A stretch of 64,000 nucleotides of DNA from Rariloculus sp965263005 (GTDB lineage: Bacteria > Pseudomonadota > Gammaproteobacteria > Steroidobacterales > Rariloculaceae). Below are positions 16,759 to 25,055 of this stretch, in pieces. Each line of letters starts with the position of its first letter. Positions within the stretch are counted from its first letter, which is position 1. The position numbers and the translations under genes were made by a program. The stretch is from NCBI RefSeq assembly GCF_965263005.1, contig NZ_OZ253579.1:2852001-2916000 (forward strand), in the 5' to 3' direction. Below the pieces are notes generated by a model. The model worked only from the letters and a program-made list of their open reading frames with translations. It was not told the origin of the DNA and did not search any database.

Positions 16759-18000
16759 CTAGTTCCCGGGCGCGAGAACGAGGATTGCGCCGGGCGAAGC
16801 GAATGCGGAGGCCTCCGTCAGTACGTAGATGCGTCCGTCGGGGCCCTCAACCACGTCGCGCATCCGCTGGCCAAGCTCTGTCAGCATGCGCTCCTCTGCG
16901 GTGGCGTTACCATCGCTGTCGAGAGTCACCCGAACCAGGGCGCCCGGTCGCGACATTGCGGCCACGAATACATTGCGTTGCCAGTCGGGAAACAGATCGC
17001 CTCTGTAGACCATCACATTGCCCGGGTTGCCCGACGGCGGCCAGGAGATCACAGGGTCAACATAGCCTTCGATTCCGATCGATCCGAGCGCGTTCTCGGC
17101 GCCGTCGTAGTGCTCGCCCTGGGAGACCAGAAGCCATCCGTAGTTCTTGCCCGCTTCGATGAGATTGAGCTCGTCGCCACCGCGCGGGCCGAACTCGGTC
17201 GACCAGAGCCGGCCGGTTTCCGGATCGAAACGAAGTCCGGTCTGATTGCGGTGACCGATCGTATAAAGCTCCGGCAGGTAACCTTCCATGCCGACGAAGG
17301 GATTGTCATCGGGGATCGAGCCGTCATCGTTCAAGCGCATTATCTTGCCAAGATGCGATCCGGGATCCTGCGCTTTCTCGCCCCAGTTCCGGTCGCCGGA
17401 CGTTACATAAAGATAGCCTTCGCCATCGAAGTCGATCCGGGCGCCGAAGCTGCCCGAGGCCGGGCCCTGTCCGCAGCAGCGGTCGTTCTCGGCACTCATG
17501 GCCGCGCTGTACCAATCTATGGCAACAAAAATATCCTCGACATCGGCAAGCGCCGGACCGCCATCCCAGTGGGCTCGTGCGACTGCCAGCGACAGCAATT
17601 CCTCATCGTCGGGGTGAATTTTGGGATAGGCGAAATAAATCAGACGGTTGTCTTCGAAATCGGGATGTAGCGCCAGGCCAAAAAGTCCGCTGATGCTGAC
17701 GACGGCCATCTCCGGCAGGCCATCGATCGGCGTCGGATCAAGCTCGCCGTTGCGAATCACGCGAAGGCGCCCGGACCTCTCGGCCAGCAGCATATCGCCA
17801 TCCGGCAGGAAAACGAGACTCCACGGGGACTCCGTGTCCCGCGTGAGCACTGACACGTGGATGGTGCCGGTTTCCGTGTCGATGTCCCACGGGCCTTCGC
17901 CGAGCTCCGGCGTGCGGCGCTGAGCTTGCGCCTGGGCGCAAACGGTGAACGCCAGAAGCGCAATGGCGGACTGTTGAATAGTCGTGTGCAAAGGCTTCAT
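16759..18000 (-). CDS. exported PQQ-dependent aldose sugar dehydrogenase (YliI/Asd-like)
   Basis: The 413-residue protein has a signal peptide ending CAQAQAQ. It is a six-bladed propeller of the soluble glucose/sorbosone dehydrogenase family: LTRDTESPWSLVFLPDGDMLLAER opening, ISGLFGLALHPDFEDN, SFGARIDFDGEGYLYVTSGDRN, YTIGHRNQTGLRFDPETGRLWSTEFGPRGGDELN (the PQQ/Ca region), and the closing RMRDVVEGPDGRIYVLTE. A CC pair in ENDRCCGQGP may form a vicinal disulfide. It oxidises aldoses or other alcohols and passes electrons onward; its substrate is not evident. A paralogue is at 54045. Confidence 0.87.
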   Translation of the reverse strand: MKPLHTTIQQSAIALLAFTVCAQAQAQRRTPELGEGPWDIDTETGTIHVSVLTRDTESPWSLVFLPDGDMLLAERSGRLRVIRNGELDPTPIDGLPEMAVVSISGLFGLALHPDFEDNRLIYFAYPKIHPDDEELLSLAVARAHWDGGPALADVEDIFVAIDWYSAAMSAENDRCCGQGPASGSFGARIDFDGEGYLYVTSGDRNWGEKAQDPGSHLGKIMRLNDDGSIPDDNPFVGMEGYLPELYTIGHRNQTGLRFDPETGRLWSTEFGPRGGDELNLIEAGKNYGWLLVSQGEHYDGAENALGSIGIEGYVDPVISWPPSGNPGNVMVYRGDLFPDWQRNVFVAAMSRPGALVRVTLDSDGNATAEERMLTELGQRMRDVVEGPDGRIYVLTEASAFASPGAILVLAPGN

Positions 18001-18149
18001 CGGCCGTTCTCCGGGTTGTCTGACGCGATACTAGCGCAACCGGACGCAGAACTTCACGATCGTGCCGTAGTCCGCGCTCGAGGGCCGGAGGTCTTGACCG
18101 GCATCGCGAGACATCTGCGATCACGCCCCGGCCGCGAGCCCGGCCGGGA

Positions 18150-18306
18150 GCTGGTCGAGCACCGGCCGCGCCGCGACCGACGCCCGACCATAGCGTTCGA
18201 TGCCTTCGTCGATCTCGGTGCGCGAGATCGTGCGCGCCGGCGAGAAAGCACTCACGTCGATGAACGGCAGCGCTCGAACCAGCAACCCATTCGCCGGCAC
18301 GCGCCG
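18150..18306 (-). pseudogene. C-terminal fragment resembling a class-III aminotransferase
   Basis: About 50 readable residues (ANGLLVRALPFIDVSAFSPA, then ISRTEIDEGIERYGRA) match the extreme C-terminus of class-III PLP aminotransferases, where a LxxRxLPxxxxxxFxPP strand precedes a T/SxxEIDExxER helix. Nothing of the catalytic domain is present upstream. It is a decayed leftover in the gap 18001-18413. Confidence 0.45.
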
Positions 18307-18413
18307 CACACTATTGCTGAGCGCGGCCGTTGCCGCGACCGACTCACGTTGCTGCTTCAACGCTCATGAGTCGGTCGCCGCTGCAACGGACCTGACCGCT
18401 GCAGGTTGTCTGG

Positions 18414-19154
18414 CTAGCCGCCTTGAGCCCAGTACGGTTTCGGTTCGAGTGCGACGTCAGCGAGAATACTCGGTGTTTCGGCGGCTATGTCGAGCGATAC
18501 GATGTTCGACTCCTCGTCGATCTTCACGTCCGCCGCCAGCGACATCGTCCCGATCCCGTTGCCGGCGCCGTCGAGGCGCAACTCGACTACCGAATAATCT
18601 ACAGTCGTGGTCGCCGTCGTGCTGTCCGCGGTCCAGGGCGTGAAATTGTAGGAGCCGACAGCCTTGTCGGTCACGAGCGTAACCAGCTCACCACCGTCGT
18701 CTGTCGCCACTCGGTGGGCATATTTCACCGAATATCCCGCGCCGCTCCCGTCCACCCAGAGGGCACCGACCGACGGCAACTCAGACAGCGCCTCACTTGC
18801 GCCCGACTCTACCGACTCGACCGGCTCGCCCGACTCTACCGACTCGTCGGACTCGCCGGATTCGCCGGTTTCGCCGGTTTCGCCGGTTTCGGCGGTTTCG
18901 GCAGATTCGACAGACAGCACCGAGACCACTGCCGAACGGGCACCGTCATCGGACCAATCCATCACGACGAATCTGAGTCCCTGCCCATCGGGCGTCATGC
19001 CGGTCGTTGTCGCTGTGTACGTATCCGGCACGCGCCGATCTTGCGATAACGCCGCTCCGGAGACGGCAAGGTATGCAAGCAGCGCCAGACTGCCGGCGCC
19101 GAAGAAAAACGAGTGCTTGCAGCGAGCCGATGTCCGTTCCAAGTCTCTTGTCAT
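18414..19154 (-). CDS. exported protein with Glu/Ser/Thr-rich repeat linker
   Basis: The 246-residue protein starts at 19154, because GGAGGAGA lies directly before that ATG and not before the ATG at 19169. A signal peptide (AGSLALLAYLAVSGAALSQ) is followed by a beta-rich domain (RFVVMDWSDDGARSAVVSV), then about 35 residues of a low-complexity acidic linker made of TGE/SGE/SVE triplets, then a second segment (VGALWVDGSGAGYSVKYAHR through SYNFTPWTADS to GTMSLAADVKIDEES). It resembles uncharacterised exported proteins in which the linker is absent, so the repeat is an insertion into a conserved fold. It is divergent from the MarR-like gene, which may have regulated it. Confidence 0.68.
   Translation of the reverse strand: MTRDLERTSARCKHSFFFGAGSLALLAYLAVSGAALSQDRRVPDTYTATTTGMTPDGQGLRFVVMDWSDDGARSAVVSVLSVESAETAETGETGETGESGESDESVESGEPVESVESGASEALSELPSVGALWVDGSGAGYSVKYAHRVATDDGGELVTLVTDKAVGSYNFTPWTADSTTATTTVDYSVVELRLDGAGNGIGTMSLAADVKIDEESNIVSLDIAAETPSILADVALEPKPYWAQGG
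18803..18910. repeat. nine-base tandem repeats inside a coding sequence
   Basis: Units of the type TCGCCGGTT and TCTACCGAC repeat in steps of nine (and six) bases without breaking the reading frame of the minus-strand gene, encoding ETG/ESG/ESV triplets. Three units in a row are identical at about 18863-18890. The frame-preserving period makes this a likely site of length variation between strains. Confidence 0.8.
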
Positions 19155-19322
19155 GATTCTCTCCTCCATCCCTATCCGTTCGGATTCGCAACGAACTGCG
19201 CGCGTTGGCCGCGCGGCTGACCTTTTTCGGAAACTTCTATCTTTGGATAAATAATATTAGAAAATAGTATCTTAGTAATCAACAATCTTGAATCCGACTT
19301 ACCCTGTGCATAGAATCTTGCC

Positions 19323-19913
19323 ATGAAGAAAGCTCCAATCGACCTCATGATCGAGCAGTGGACGCAGGAATGACCCGATCTCGATTCGTCCTCGCTCGGC
19401 GTTCTCGCGAGAATCAGCAGACTCGCACGTGTTGCCGAAGAGAACGCTGGACGGATGCTCACCGAGCACGGACTGAGCGACGCCGAGTTCCATCTGCTGG
19501 CGGCTATTCGCACCTACCCCGAGCTACCATCGCCACGCGACTTGCTTGACCCGCTCATGGTGACCTCGGGAGGATTGACGAACCGAATCGACCGGCTCGA
19601 GGCAGCCGGCTTGCTCGAGCGTGTGGCCAACCCCGCGGACCGGCGAGGCGTCCACCTCAAGCTGACCCCCCGCGGCCTGGATATCGTAGACCGCGTAACG
19701 ACGGCGTATCTCTCCAATCAAAACGCGCTTCTCGACGGTGCTCTCGACCCGGCGGAGCGCACCCAACTGGCATCGCTGCTGCAGAGACTGCTTGCATCGT
19801 TGTCCGCGTCCGGAAACTGGAGCGAGTCCACGCTGCAGCGCCGGCGGCACCCGCCGCGCCTCGGGCGAGCTGACTGCGGCGCAGGCAAGCTGGCTGGAGC
19901 GCAGGCAAGCTGA
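19323..19913 (+). pseudogene. MarR-family regulator with in-frame stop codon
   Basis: The frame starting MKKAPIDLMIEQW at 19323 runs into TGA at 19371-19373 and then continues in the same frame with PDLDSSSLGVLARISRLARVAEENA, the usual MarR N-terminus, so a CGA-to-TGA change is likely. The winged helix is intact (LSDAEFHLLAAIR, SPRDLLDPLMVTSGGLTNRIDRLEAAGLLERV, DRRGVHLKLTPRGL). Translation from the ATG at 19455 could still yield a 152-residue protein lacking the dimerisation helix. The C-terminal 20 residues are encoded by the tandem-repeat tract that follows. An AT-rich promoter-like region lies at 19240-19300. Confidence 0.72.
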
Positions 19914-20025
19914 CTGGAGCGCGCGCGAGCTGACTGCGGCGCAGGCGAGCCGACTGTGGGTAAGCGAGCTGAGTGCAGCCAGACTGACTGGGGCCACGCT
20001 GACTGGGGCCAGCAGGCTGCTCCGG
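19865..20025. repeat. degenerate tandem repeats (AGCTGACTG units)
   Basis: Imperfect copies of a roughly 20-base unit containing AAGCTGACTGGAGCGC or GAGCTGACTGCGGCGCAGG follow one another. A 26-base stretch at 19865 recurs almost unchanged at 19925, exactly 60 bp later. The tract covers the 3' end of the MarR frame and the gap behind it. Confidence 0.75.
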
Positions 20026-20042
20026 CCCTCGGGATTTGCTTT

Positions 20043-20209
20043 AATGATATGCCGCACGCCGCTCACGGCGAGGAAGCGGGAGACCTGTCGAAGCGATGAA
20101 CGACTCTGAACGCGACGCGGCAATCGCAAGGCTTCTCAAGGCCAACGAAGACAAACGGCAAGCCCTGCGTCCGTCGGCCACGCGGCCCTACGAGGAGAAA
20201 AGCCAATGA
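20043..20209 (+). pseudogene. duplicated 5' fragment of the hydratase gene, now a 37-codon leader ORF
   Basis: Bases 20043-20187 match 35374-35518, the upstream region and first 30 or so codons of the hydratase gene at 35426. Here the frame starts at 20096 (NDSERDAAIARLLKANEDK), matches the hydratase N-terminus through ALRPSAT, then leaves homology and stops with TGA at 20207-20209. That stop overlaps the ATG of the serine hydrolase as ATGA, so the fragment acts as a short leader ORF translationally coupled to the next gene. It has probably donated a ready-made promoter and ribosome-binding context. Confidence 0.8.
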
Positions 20210-21684
20210 GTTCAATCAACAAGCCCGCGAGCCTTTCCCGTGCGACACGTTGCCGCCGGCCTGTCGTTGCACTCGCAACGACCTTTGGCTTGCTCGCGCT
20301 TGCGGCACCATCGCTCGCACAGCAACAGTCGACGTTCGACTATTGGCAGTACAACCGCGAGATGATTCAGCGGGGCTTGCAAGCCATATTCACCTGCAAC
20401 GGCCTTTTCGTATCGAATCGGACGCTTGAACAGGTTTTCGAACAGGAGCTTGCCTATTTGCCGGATCCGGTCGGCACGGCGAACAGCGGTGCCTATGTCG
20501 TTGATCGCGAGCGAAGGGCAGTTGCAATCGGAAGACCGGACGGTGTGCCGGTCATGCGCGCCGCGTTTCGCGAGGGCATTAGCTGCATCGCGCTCGCACC
20601 GGATCAGACCTTCGACGATATCGACAGCCTGCCGGAATTGGGCGCGCCGCCGCTGACCGGGGATCCCGCCAGGATCGCGTGGCCCGATGGCGATATGGTC
20701 GAAGATGCGCCGCTGCCGGCGGTTATCGATCAGGTAGCCCTCGATGCGGCATCGGACTGGGCCTTCGACCGCGAATCTCCCGAGCAAGTCACGCTGAGCC
20801 TGCTGGTCGTCCATGGCGGTCGGATCGTTCACGAGCGCTATGCGCCAGGCGTCACGATGCAGACGCGCACGCGCACCTGGTCCACCGCGAAGAGCATCGC
20901 GTCAACGCTGATCGGAATGTTGGTCGATCAGGGACGGATATCGCTCGACGCGCCCCTCGGATTTCCCTTCCTGCCGGAGGTCGCCGCGGGCGAGCATGAC
21001 CCTCGATCGAATATCACGCTGAGAAATGTGCTCAACATGTCGAGCGGTCTATACCCGATCGACAATACGAATCTCGAACTCGCAACCGGCTCGGGGATGG
21101 CGTATTGGGCGGGCGAAAGCTCGATCGAGCAGATGCGCCATCGTGGCTTGATACGACAACCGGGCACCTATTGGGATTACGAAAACTACGACACACTGCT
21201 CGCCGTCTATGCGATGAAGAACGCGCTTGGCGACGGTTACCACGAGTTTCCGCGCCGGGCGTTGTTCGACCGGATCGGCATGCGCAACACATTGGTCGGT
21301 ATGGACAGGTTCGGCGATTTCATTTTCAGCAGTCAGATCTATACCAACGCGCGTGATCTGGCGCGATTCGGGCTGCTGTATCTACAGGGCGGAGTCTGGC
21401 ATGGTGAGCGCCTGATCTCCGAGGAATGGATCGATTTCGTGCGCACGCCCGCGCCGTCGTTAACCGACAGCGGCAATTACTATGGCGGTCAATTCTGGCT
21501 CGTCCCGGACGATCGTACGGACGTGCCGAAGGATGCCTACGCGACGGTCGGCAACCGCGGTCAATATGTGATCATCGTGCCATCGCACGACTTGGTCATC
21601 GTTCGCCGAGGCCTCGACTACGGTGCCCAGGGTTTTGACCGATGGGATCTGACGCGCGAAGTGCTGAAGGCGATGCCGAACTAG
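20206..21684 (+). CDS. exported serine hydrolase, class C beta-lactamase family
   Basis: The 492-residue protein has a signal peptide ending SLAQQ. The catalytic Ser-x-x-Lys motif is at residues 226-229 (TWSTAKS) and the tyrosine motif in DYENYDTLL; the region LVDQGRISLDAPLGFPFLPEV and the closing GNRGQYVIIVPSHDLVIVRRG are typical of the S12 peptidase/beta-lactamase C fold. The first 190 residues form an additional domain before the catalytic one. Family members hydrolyse esters, D-peptides or amides; lactamase activity is not implied. Its start overlaps the hydratase-derived leader, an unusual upstream context. Confidence 0.85.
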   Translation: MSSINKPASLSRATRCRRPVVALATTFGLLALAAPSLAQQQSTFDYWQYNREMIQRGLQAIFTCNGLFVSNRTLEQVFEQELAYLPDPVGTANSGAYVVDRERRAVAIGRPDGVPVMRAAFREGISCIALAPDQTFDDIDSLPELGAPPLTGDPARIAWPDGDMVEDAPLPAVIDQVALDAASDWAFDRESPEQVTLSLLVVHGGRIVHERYAPGVTMQTRTRTWSTAKSIASTLIGMLVDQGRISLDAPLGFPFLPEVAAGEHDPRSNITLRNVLNMSSGLYPIDNTNLELATGSGMAYWAGESSIEQMRHRGLIRQPGTYWDYENYDTLLAVYAMKNALGDGYHEFPRRALFDRIGMRNTLVGMDRFGDFIFSSQIYTNARDLARFGLLYLQGGVWHGERLISEEWIDFVRTPAPSLTDSGNYYGGQFWLVPDDRTDVPKDAYATVGNRGQYVIIVPSHDLVIVRRGLDYGAQGFDRWDLTREVLKAMPN

Positions 21685-21702
21685 CGACTGGCGCGCTTTT
21701 TC

Positions 21703-22254
21703 CTAGAAGAACATCGTCAAATTCTTGGCCAACAGCACGCTTTGGTCGAGGATGATTTTCCGCCAGGCGATCTTCAGCTCGCCATCGACCCTTGTCAGGG
21801 TGTCTTCGCGGCGCCCCACGAGGATATCGGTTTCAGTTTCAAGGCGGTTTCGATAGACGATAAATCTGCACTTGGTCGTCACTTTCTCGCCGTCGTCGAG
21901 CGACGATATCGGGTCTGCCAGTCGAATATTGGTTATCAAGTGCGATATGCGGGAAATAGGTTCATCAGCCCAGTGTATGCCGGTCTGTATCTGCCTGACG
22001 CGCTTTATCAGCGTGTCCTTGTCGTCGTGAAACCACGCGAGGTCGTCTTCCGCAGTGATGTCCCTGTCCCTGTTCTTGAAGGAGACGTTCTTCCGCATCG
22101 GCATCCAGTAAACGATGTCTTCCGTGAGCAGGTCGAGCCATTCATCGTATTCGCGCTCGTCCAGAAGGTCGGCTTCGCGGTAGAAGAAATCTTCCACTTC
22201 CCGCATCAGATCGAGATAGGCAAGGCGCTCTTGTGCCAGGGTGGACTCCGTCAT
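21703..22254 (-). CDS. aromatic-ring-hydroxylating dioxygenase beta subunit
   Basis: The 183-residue protein has the size and cone-shaped NTF2-like pattern of dioxygenase small subunits: VEDFFYREADLLDEREYDEWLDLLTEDIVYWMP, then a HLITNIRLAD strand and ETDILVGRREDTLTRVDGELKIAWRKIILDQ, ending LLAKNLTMFF. It has no cofactor and stabilises the alpha subunit hexamer. It is the second gene of a pair, five bases after the alpha gene. No ferredoxin or reductase component is encoded nearby. Confidence 0.92.
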   Translation of the reverse strand: MTESTLAQERLAYLDLMREVEDFFYREADLLDEREYDEWLDLLTEDIVYWMPMRKNVSFKNRDRDITAEDDLAWFHDDKDTLIKRVRQIQTGIHWADEPISRISHLITNIRLADPISSLDDGEKVTTKCRFIVYRNRLETETDILVGRREDTLTRVDGELKIAWRKIILDQSVLLAKNLTMFF

Positions 22255-22259
22255 GACCC

Positions 22260-23594
22260 CTACCCCTGGGAACTGACCGTCCGGGCATCGAGCAACTCGC
22301 CCCAGCTATCCATGTCCATGTAGTCTGCCCAGCGCTTATAGAAGAAACGCGGGTTCTGTTCGGTGGTAATAGGCTGTTCGGTCACGACACCAGGAAGATC
22401 GTCATGGGGTCCGCCAACGCCGAGACCGGCCTTGTAATGATATGGGCGCCGCCGCGCGATCGTGCCGCGACTGGCTGCACTCGCATAATTCCAGTTCTCC
22501 ATGTCATCCTGCTCCGTCATGCCGGCCGGGCCTGAATAGCGCATGTAGTATTCGCGCAGAAACTGTTTCACGTCCTCTGGCGCCTCCTTGTCGACAAAAT
22601 ACGTTCGCCACATTTCCGTTTCATTGGCGCCCGTGGGATGGGACACCAGCAGGGTGCGCGGCTGTTGCGCATGAAACGACATATTGGGAAAAATCGTTCC
22701 AACGAGAGGACACGTTCCGGCGGTTTCGCCAAGGTTCTTCAGACGCCGCTCCCAGCAATACTGAAAGTACTCGGACGTTTCCGGGGACATCGCGTATTCG
22801 GTTCGCGTCTTCTTGTTGGGATAGACGCTATATAAAATGCCGTGGCCATCCGGATAGGCCGTCACGACCAATCGACCGAAGTCGTCCCGGCGGCCCACTT
22901 CTCCACTGGGCCCAAGGCGTATCATGTCGACGGATCGATGGCTGACGCCGTGCAGCCAGTCGCCCGCAAAGTTCTCGGCGACGAATTTCCAGTTACACGG
23001 GACAATCCACTTCTGCACGCTGCCCAAAAGCTCCGTGCCGCCATCCCCGCCGTCCCATGCGCACAGGCCCTGGTCGAACGCAATGGTCGCTTCGCCGAGG
23101 TACTCCTCGAATGACGGCGCGTTCTTGTCCCAGGTCGCCCAGATCGTGCCCATGTAATTGGCCAATTGCGCCACTTCGACCAGTCCCCATTCGGACTTGT
23201 CAAACGGCGGCTGATAGGCATTGTCATAGTCCTGCACGCCGATCAGTGTGCCGTCCGTCTTGTACGTCCAGGCATGGTAGGGGCACCTGAAAGCACGGGT
23301 GTTGCCTTCGTCGTAGCGGCAGACCCTCATGCCGCGATGGGCGCAGCTATTCAGAAAGACATGGATTTTCCCGGCGAAGTCTCGTGTCAGGATGACGGAT
23401 TCCGCGCCCATCTTGGAGACAAAAAAGTCGCCCGGTTTTTTGATTTGGCTCTCGTGCCCGACATAGAGCCAGGCGCGGGTAAATATCCGCTCCTTCTCTT
23501 GCTCGAATAACTCGTCATTGACGAAAATTTCGCGGCTGATTTCGCCTTCCGCCGTATTGACCATATCGTGGGCGGCATAATTCCTGCTTTTCAT
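22260..23594 (-). CDS. Rieske aromatic-ring-hydroxylating dioxygenase alpha subunit
   Basis: The 444-residue protein has Rieske ligands C84-x-H86 and C104-x2-H107 (CAHRGMRVCRYDEGNTRAFRCPYH, split here by position). The mononuclear-iron region is ENFAGDWLHGVSHRS with Asp212, His215 and His219; the two His are three residues apart, against four in naphthalene dioxygenase. The C-terminal half is the START-like catalytic domain. With the beta subunit it should insert O2 into an aromatic ring to give a cis-diol, or act as a hydroxylase. The neighbouring aromatic catabolic genes support this. Substrate cannot be told from sequence. The gene uses lower GC codons than flanking genes by eye. Confidence 0.9.
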   Translation of the reverse strand: MKSRNYAAHDMVNTAEGEISREIFVNDELFEQEKERIFTRAWLYVGHESQIKKPGDFFVSKMGAESVILTRDFAGKIHVFLNSCAHRGMRVCRYDEGNTRAFRCPYHAWTYKTDGTLIGVQDYDNAYQPPFDKSEWGLVEVAQLANYMGTIWATWDKNAPSFEEYLGEATIAFDQGLCAWDGGDGGTELLGSVQKWIVPCNWKFVAENFAGDWLHGVSHRSVDMIRLGPSGEVGRRDDFGRLVVTAYPDGHGILYSVYPNKKTRTEYAMSPETSEYFQYCWERRLKNLGETAGTCPLVGTIFPNMSFHAQQPRTLLVSHPTGANETEMWRTYFVDKEAPEDVKQFLREYYMRYSGPAGMTEQDDMENWNYASAASRGTIARRRPYHYKAGLGVGGPHDDLPGVVTEQPITTEQNPRFFYKRWADYMDMDSWGELLDARTVSSQG

Positions 23595-23618
23595 GTCAGT
23601 TTCACTCGCACAATTTGT

Positions 23619-24413
23619 CTAGGGTACGATTTTACTCAGCATTTGCTGCGCCAAACCTGCGCCCGGCACCGAAATACCCAGCTCGTGCGCCAATTTCAGG
23701 CCAAGGTGCAGATCCTTGTAGAAGACCATCTGGGAATGCGGCCCAAATGAGAGATCAGACCACTCGTCGGCTATCCAGCTCTGTGCCAGCCCCTCATTGA
23801 TGACCTTCTCCAGAATTTTTGCATCAACACCCGATTCGACACCGACTTTCATCCCCTCGTAGGCCGCCATCATGTTGATCGAAATGATGATCTGATGGGC
23901 GAGCTTGGCGCGCATACCCGCGCCGAGTTCGCCGACATGCTGGATCTTGTGGCCTGATACCTCAAACAGCGGCCGGCATTTCTCGAGCGCCGCTTGCGAG
24001 CCGCCGGCCATGTAGGACATGGTCTTGTTCTTCGCGCCCTTTTCGCTGCCGCTGACAGGCACATCCATGAGCTCGACGTTCTTTTCTGCAGCCACTGCCG
24101 CAAGTTTGTCGATTGTCGAAGGTTCGATCGTGCTGTGAACCACAATTATCGTGCCAGGCGCCGCCGACGTTAACAGGCCATCGGGCCCACTGACGACCGC
24201 TTCCACCTGGGCGTCGTCCAGCACGCACACCTGGATGATTTCGGCATGTGCCGCTACTTCCGCGCAGGACCGGGCAATCTTCGCCCCCGAAGCGGCCAGT
24301 TCATCAAGCGGTTCGGGGCGCGTGTCGAACACCATGAGATCGTAGCCTGCGTTCGCGAGGTTGATGGCCAGGTACTTGCCTTGCATGCCAAGGCCGATAA
24401 AGCCGATTTTCAC
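23619..24413 (-). CDS. NAD(P)-dependent dehydrogenase, 3-hydroxyisobutyrate dehydrogenase family
   Basis: The 264-residue protein has an N-terminal Rossmann motif GFIGLGMQGKYLAINLANAGY, the substrate signature DVPVSGSEKGAK, and the catalytic Lys in AGMRAKLAHQIIISINMMAAYEG. Family members reduce or oxidise short hydroxy acids (3-hydroxyisobutyrate, tartronate semialdehyde, and others). It lies 24 bp upstream of the dioxygenase alpha gene in the same direction, so it is probably part of the same operon and handles a downstream semialdehyde or hydroxy acid. Confidence 0.87.
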   Translation of the reverse strand: MKIGFIGLGMQGKYLAINLANAGYDLMVFDTRPEPLDELAASGAKIARSCAEVAAHAEIIQVCVLDDAQVEAVVSGPDGLLTSAAPGTIIVVHSTIEPSTIDKLAAVAAEKNVELMDVPVSGSEKGAKNKTMSYMAGGSQAALEKCRPLFEVSGHKIQHVGELGAGMRAKLAHQIIISINMMAAYEGMKVGVESGVDAKILEKVINEGLAQSWIADEWSDLSFGPHSQMVFYKDLHLGLKLAHELGISVPGAGLAQQMLSKIVP

Positions 24414-24533
24414 AACATGAGCCTCCCGATGATCACGACAACCAAGCGCCGTTTGTGTGCGCTATTCTGCCAGAGACGGGCATCAAGCGCGCCCAAACTT
24501 CCCCAAGAGCTCGGGATTCGGAGCCTGGCAATG

Positions 24534-24698
24534 TAGCAGCCCGCAGCGAAAGCCTCGCCGCATTCGACCGGCGATGCATCGCGCCTGAACTGCGTTGCCC
24601 GTCGCCCCAACTATGTGCTGTATTCGCACTTCTCGCGCTTTGTCAGGCGGGCACATCGCCGGCCTCCGTGCCGCGCGGCGTTTTGCCACGGGCTGCTA
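24534..24698. mobile_element. MITE-like inverted-repeat element, copy C (complete, 165 bp)
   Basis: Ends are TAGCAGCCCG (24534-24543) and CGGGCTGCTA (24689-24698), a perfect 10-bp terminal inverted repeat that extends as an imperfect arm of about 48 bp on each side (CATTCGACCGGCGATG against CATCGCCGGCCTCCGTG). The whole unit can fold into one hairpin. If TA is the duplicated target, the element is GCAGCCCG...CGGGCTGC between two TA pairs, the signature of IS630/Tc1-type MITEs. Its right-hand TA plus G forms the TAG stop codon of the cytochrome gene. Nothing else is seen in the gap 24414-24695. Confidence 0.8.
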
Positions 24699-25055
24699 TT
24701 CTTCGTTATCGCGCGTCAGGTATGCGATGAGCGCATCCAGCTGCTGCTCATCGACTTCCGTGATCCTGACCGGCGCCATCCCGTTCGTATTCGTGCGCAC
24801 GATTTCCCGGATGAACTCTGCCGTGAGATTTGTACGTTGGTCCAGGACGGCCGGGACGGCGCCCTGATAGCGACCTTGCAGCGCCATCGTTCCACCATTT
24901 TGCAATCCTTCGCCATGGCAGTATTCGCAGCGGGCCAGGTAGACTTCGCGGCCCTGGGCAACGACCGTTTCGCGATCGATGCTGGATTCCTGCGCGATAG
25001 CGCAGGCCGCGGCAACAATCGTCGCGGCACCGGCGAAAACGTTCCGAGTCTTCAT
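24696..25055 (-). CDS. cytochrome c subunit of a p-cresol-methylhydroxylase-like enzyme (PchC-like, copy 1)
   Basis: The 119-residue protein has a signal peptide (AGAATIVAAACAIAQ), one haem site C43-x2-C46-H47 (CEYCHG) and Met ligand candidates in NGMAPV. Size and sequence fit the small cytochrome that docks on p-cresol methylhydroxylase-type flavoproteins and takes their electrons. The start at 25055 overlaps the stop of the flavoprotein gene by four bases (ATGA), indicating coupled translation. The stop codon TAG comes from an inserted MITE-like element, so the native C-terminus may have been a little longer. Confidence 0.87.
   Translation of the reverse strand: MKTRNVFAGAATIVAAACAIAQESSIDRETVVAQGREVYLARCEYCHGEGLQNGGTMALQGRYQGAVPAVLDQRTNLTAEFIREIVRTNTNGMAPVRITEVDEQQLDALIAYLTRDNEE

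Noticed and set aside
16741..16761. CCGGCTGCTAG at the end of the PQQ dehydrogenase gene resembles the MITE terminus.
   Set aside because: The sequence beside it does not match the inner repeat of the element; nine bases alone are not enough.
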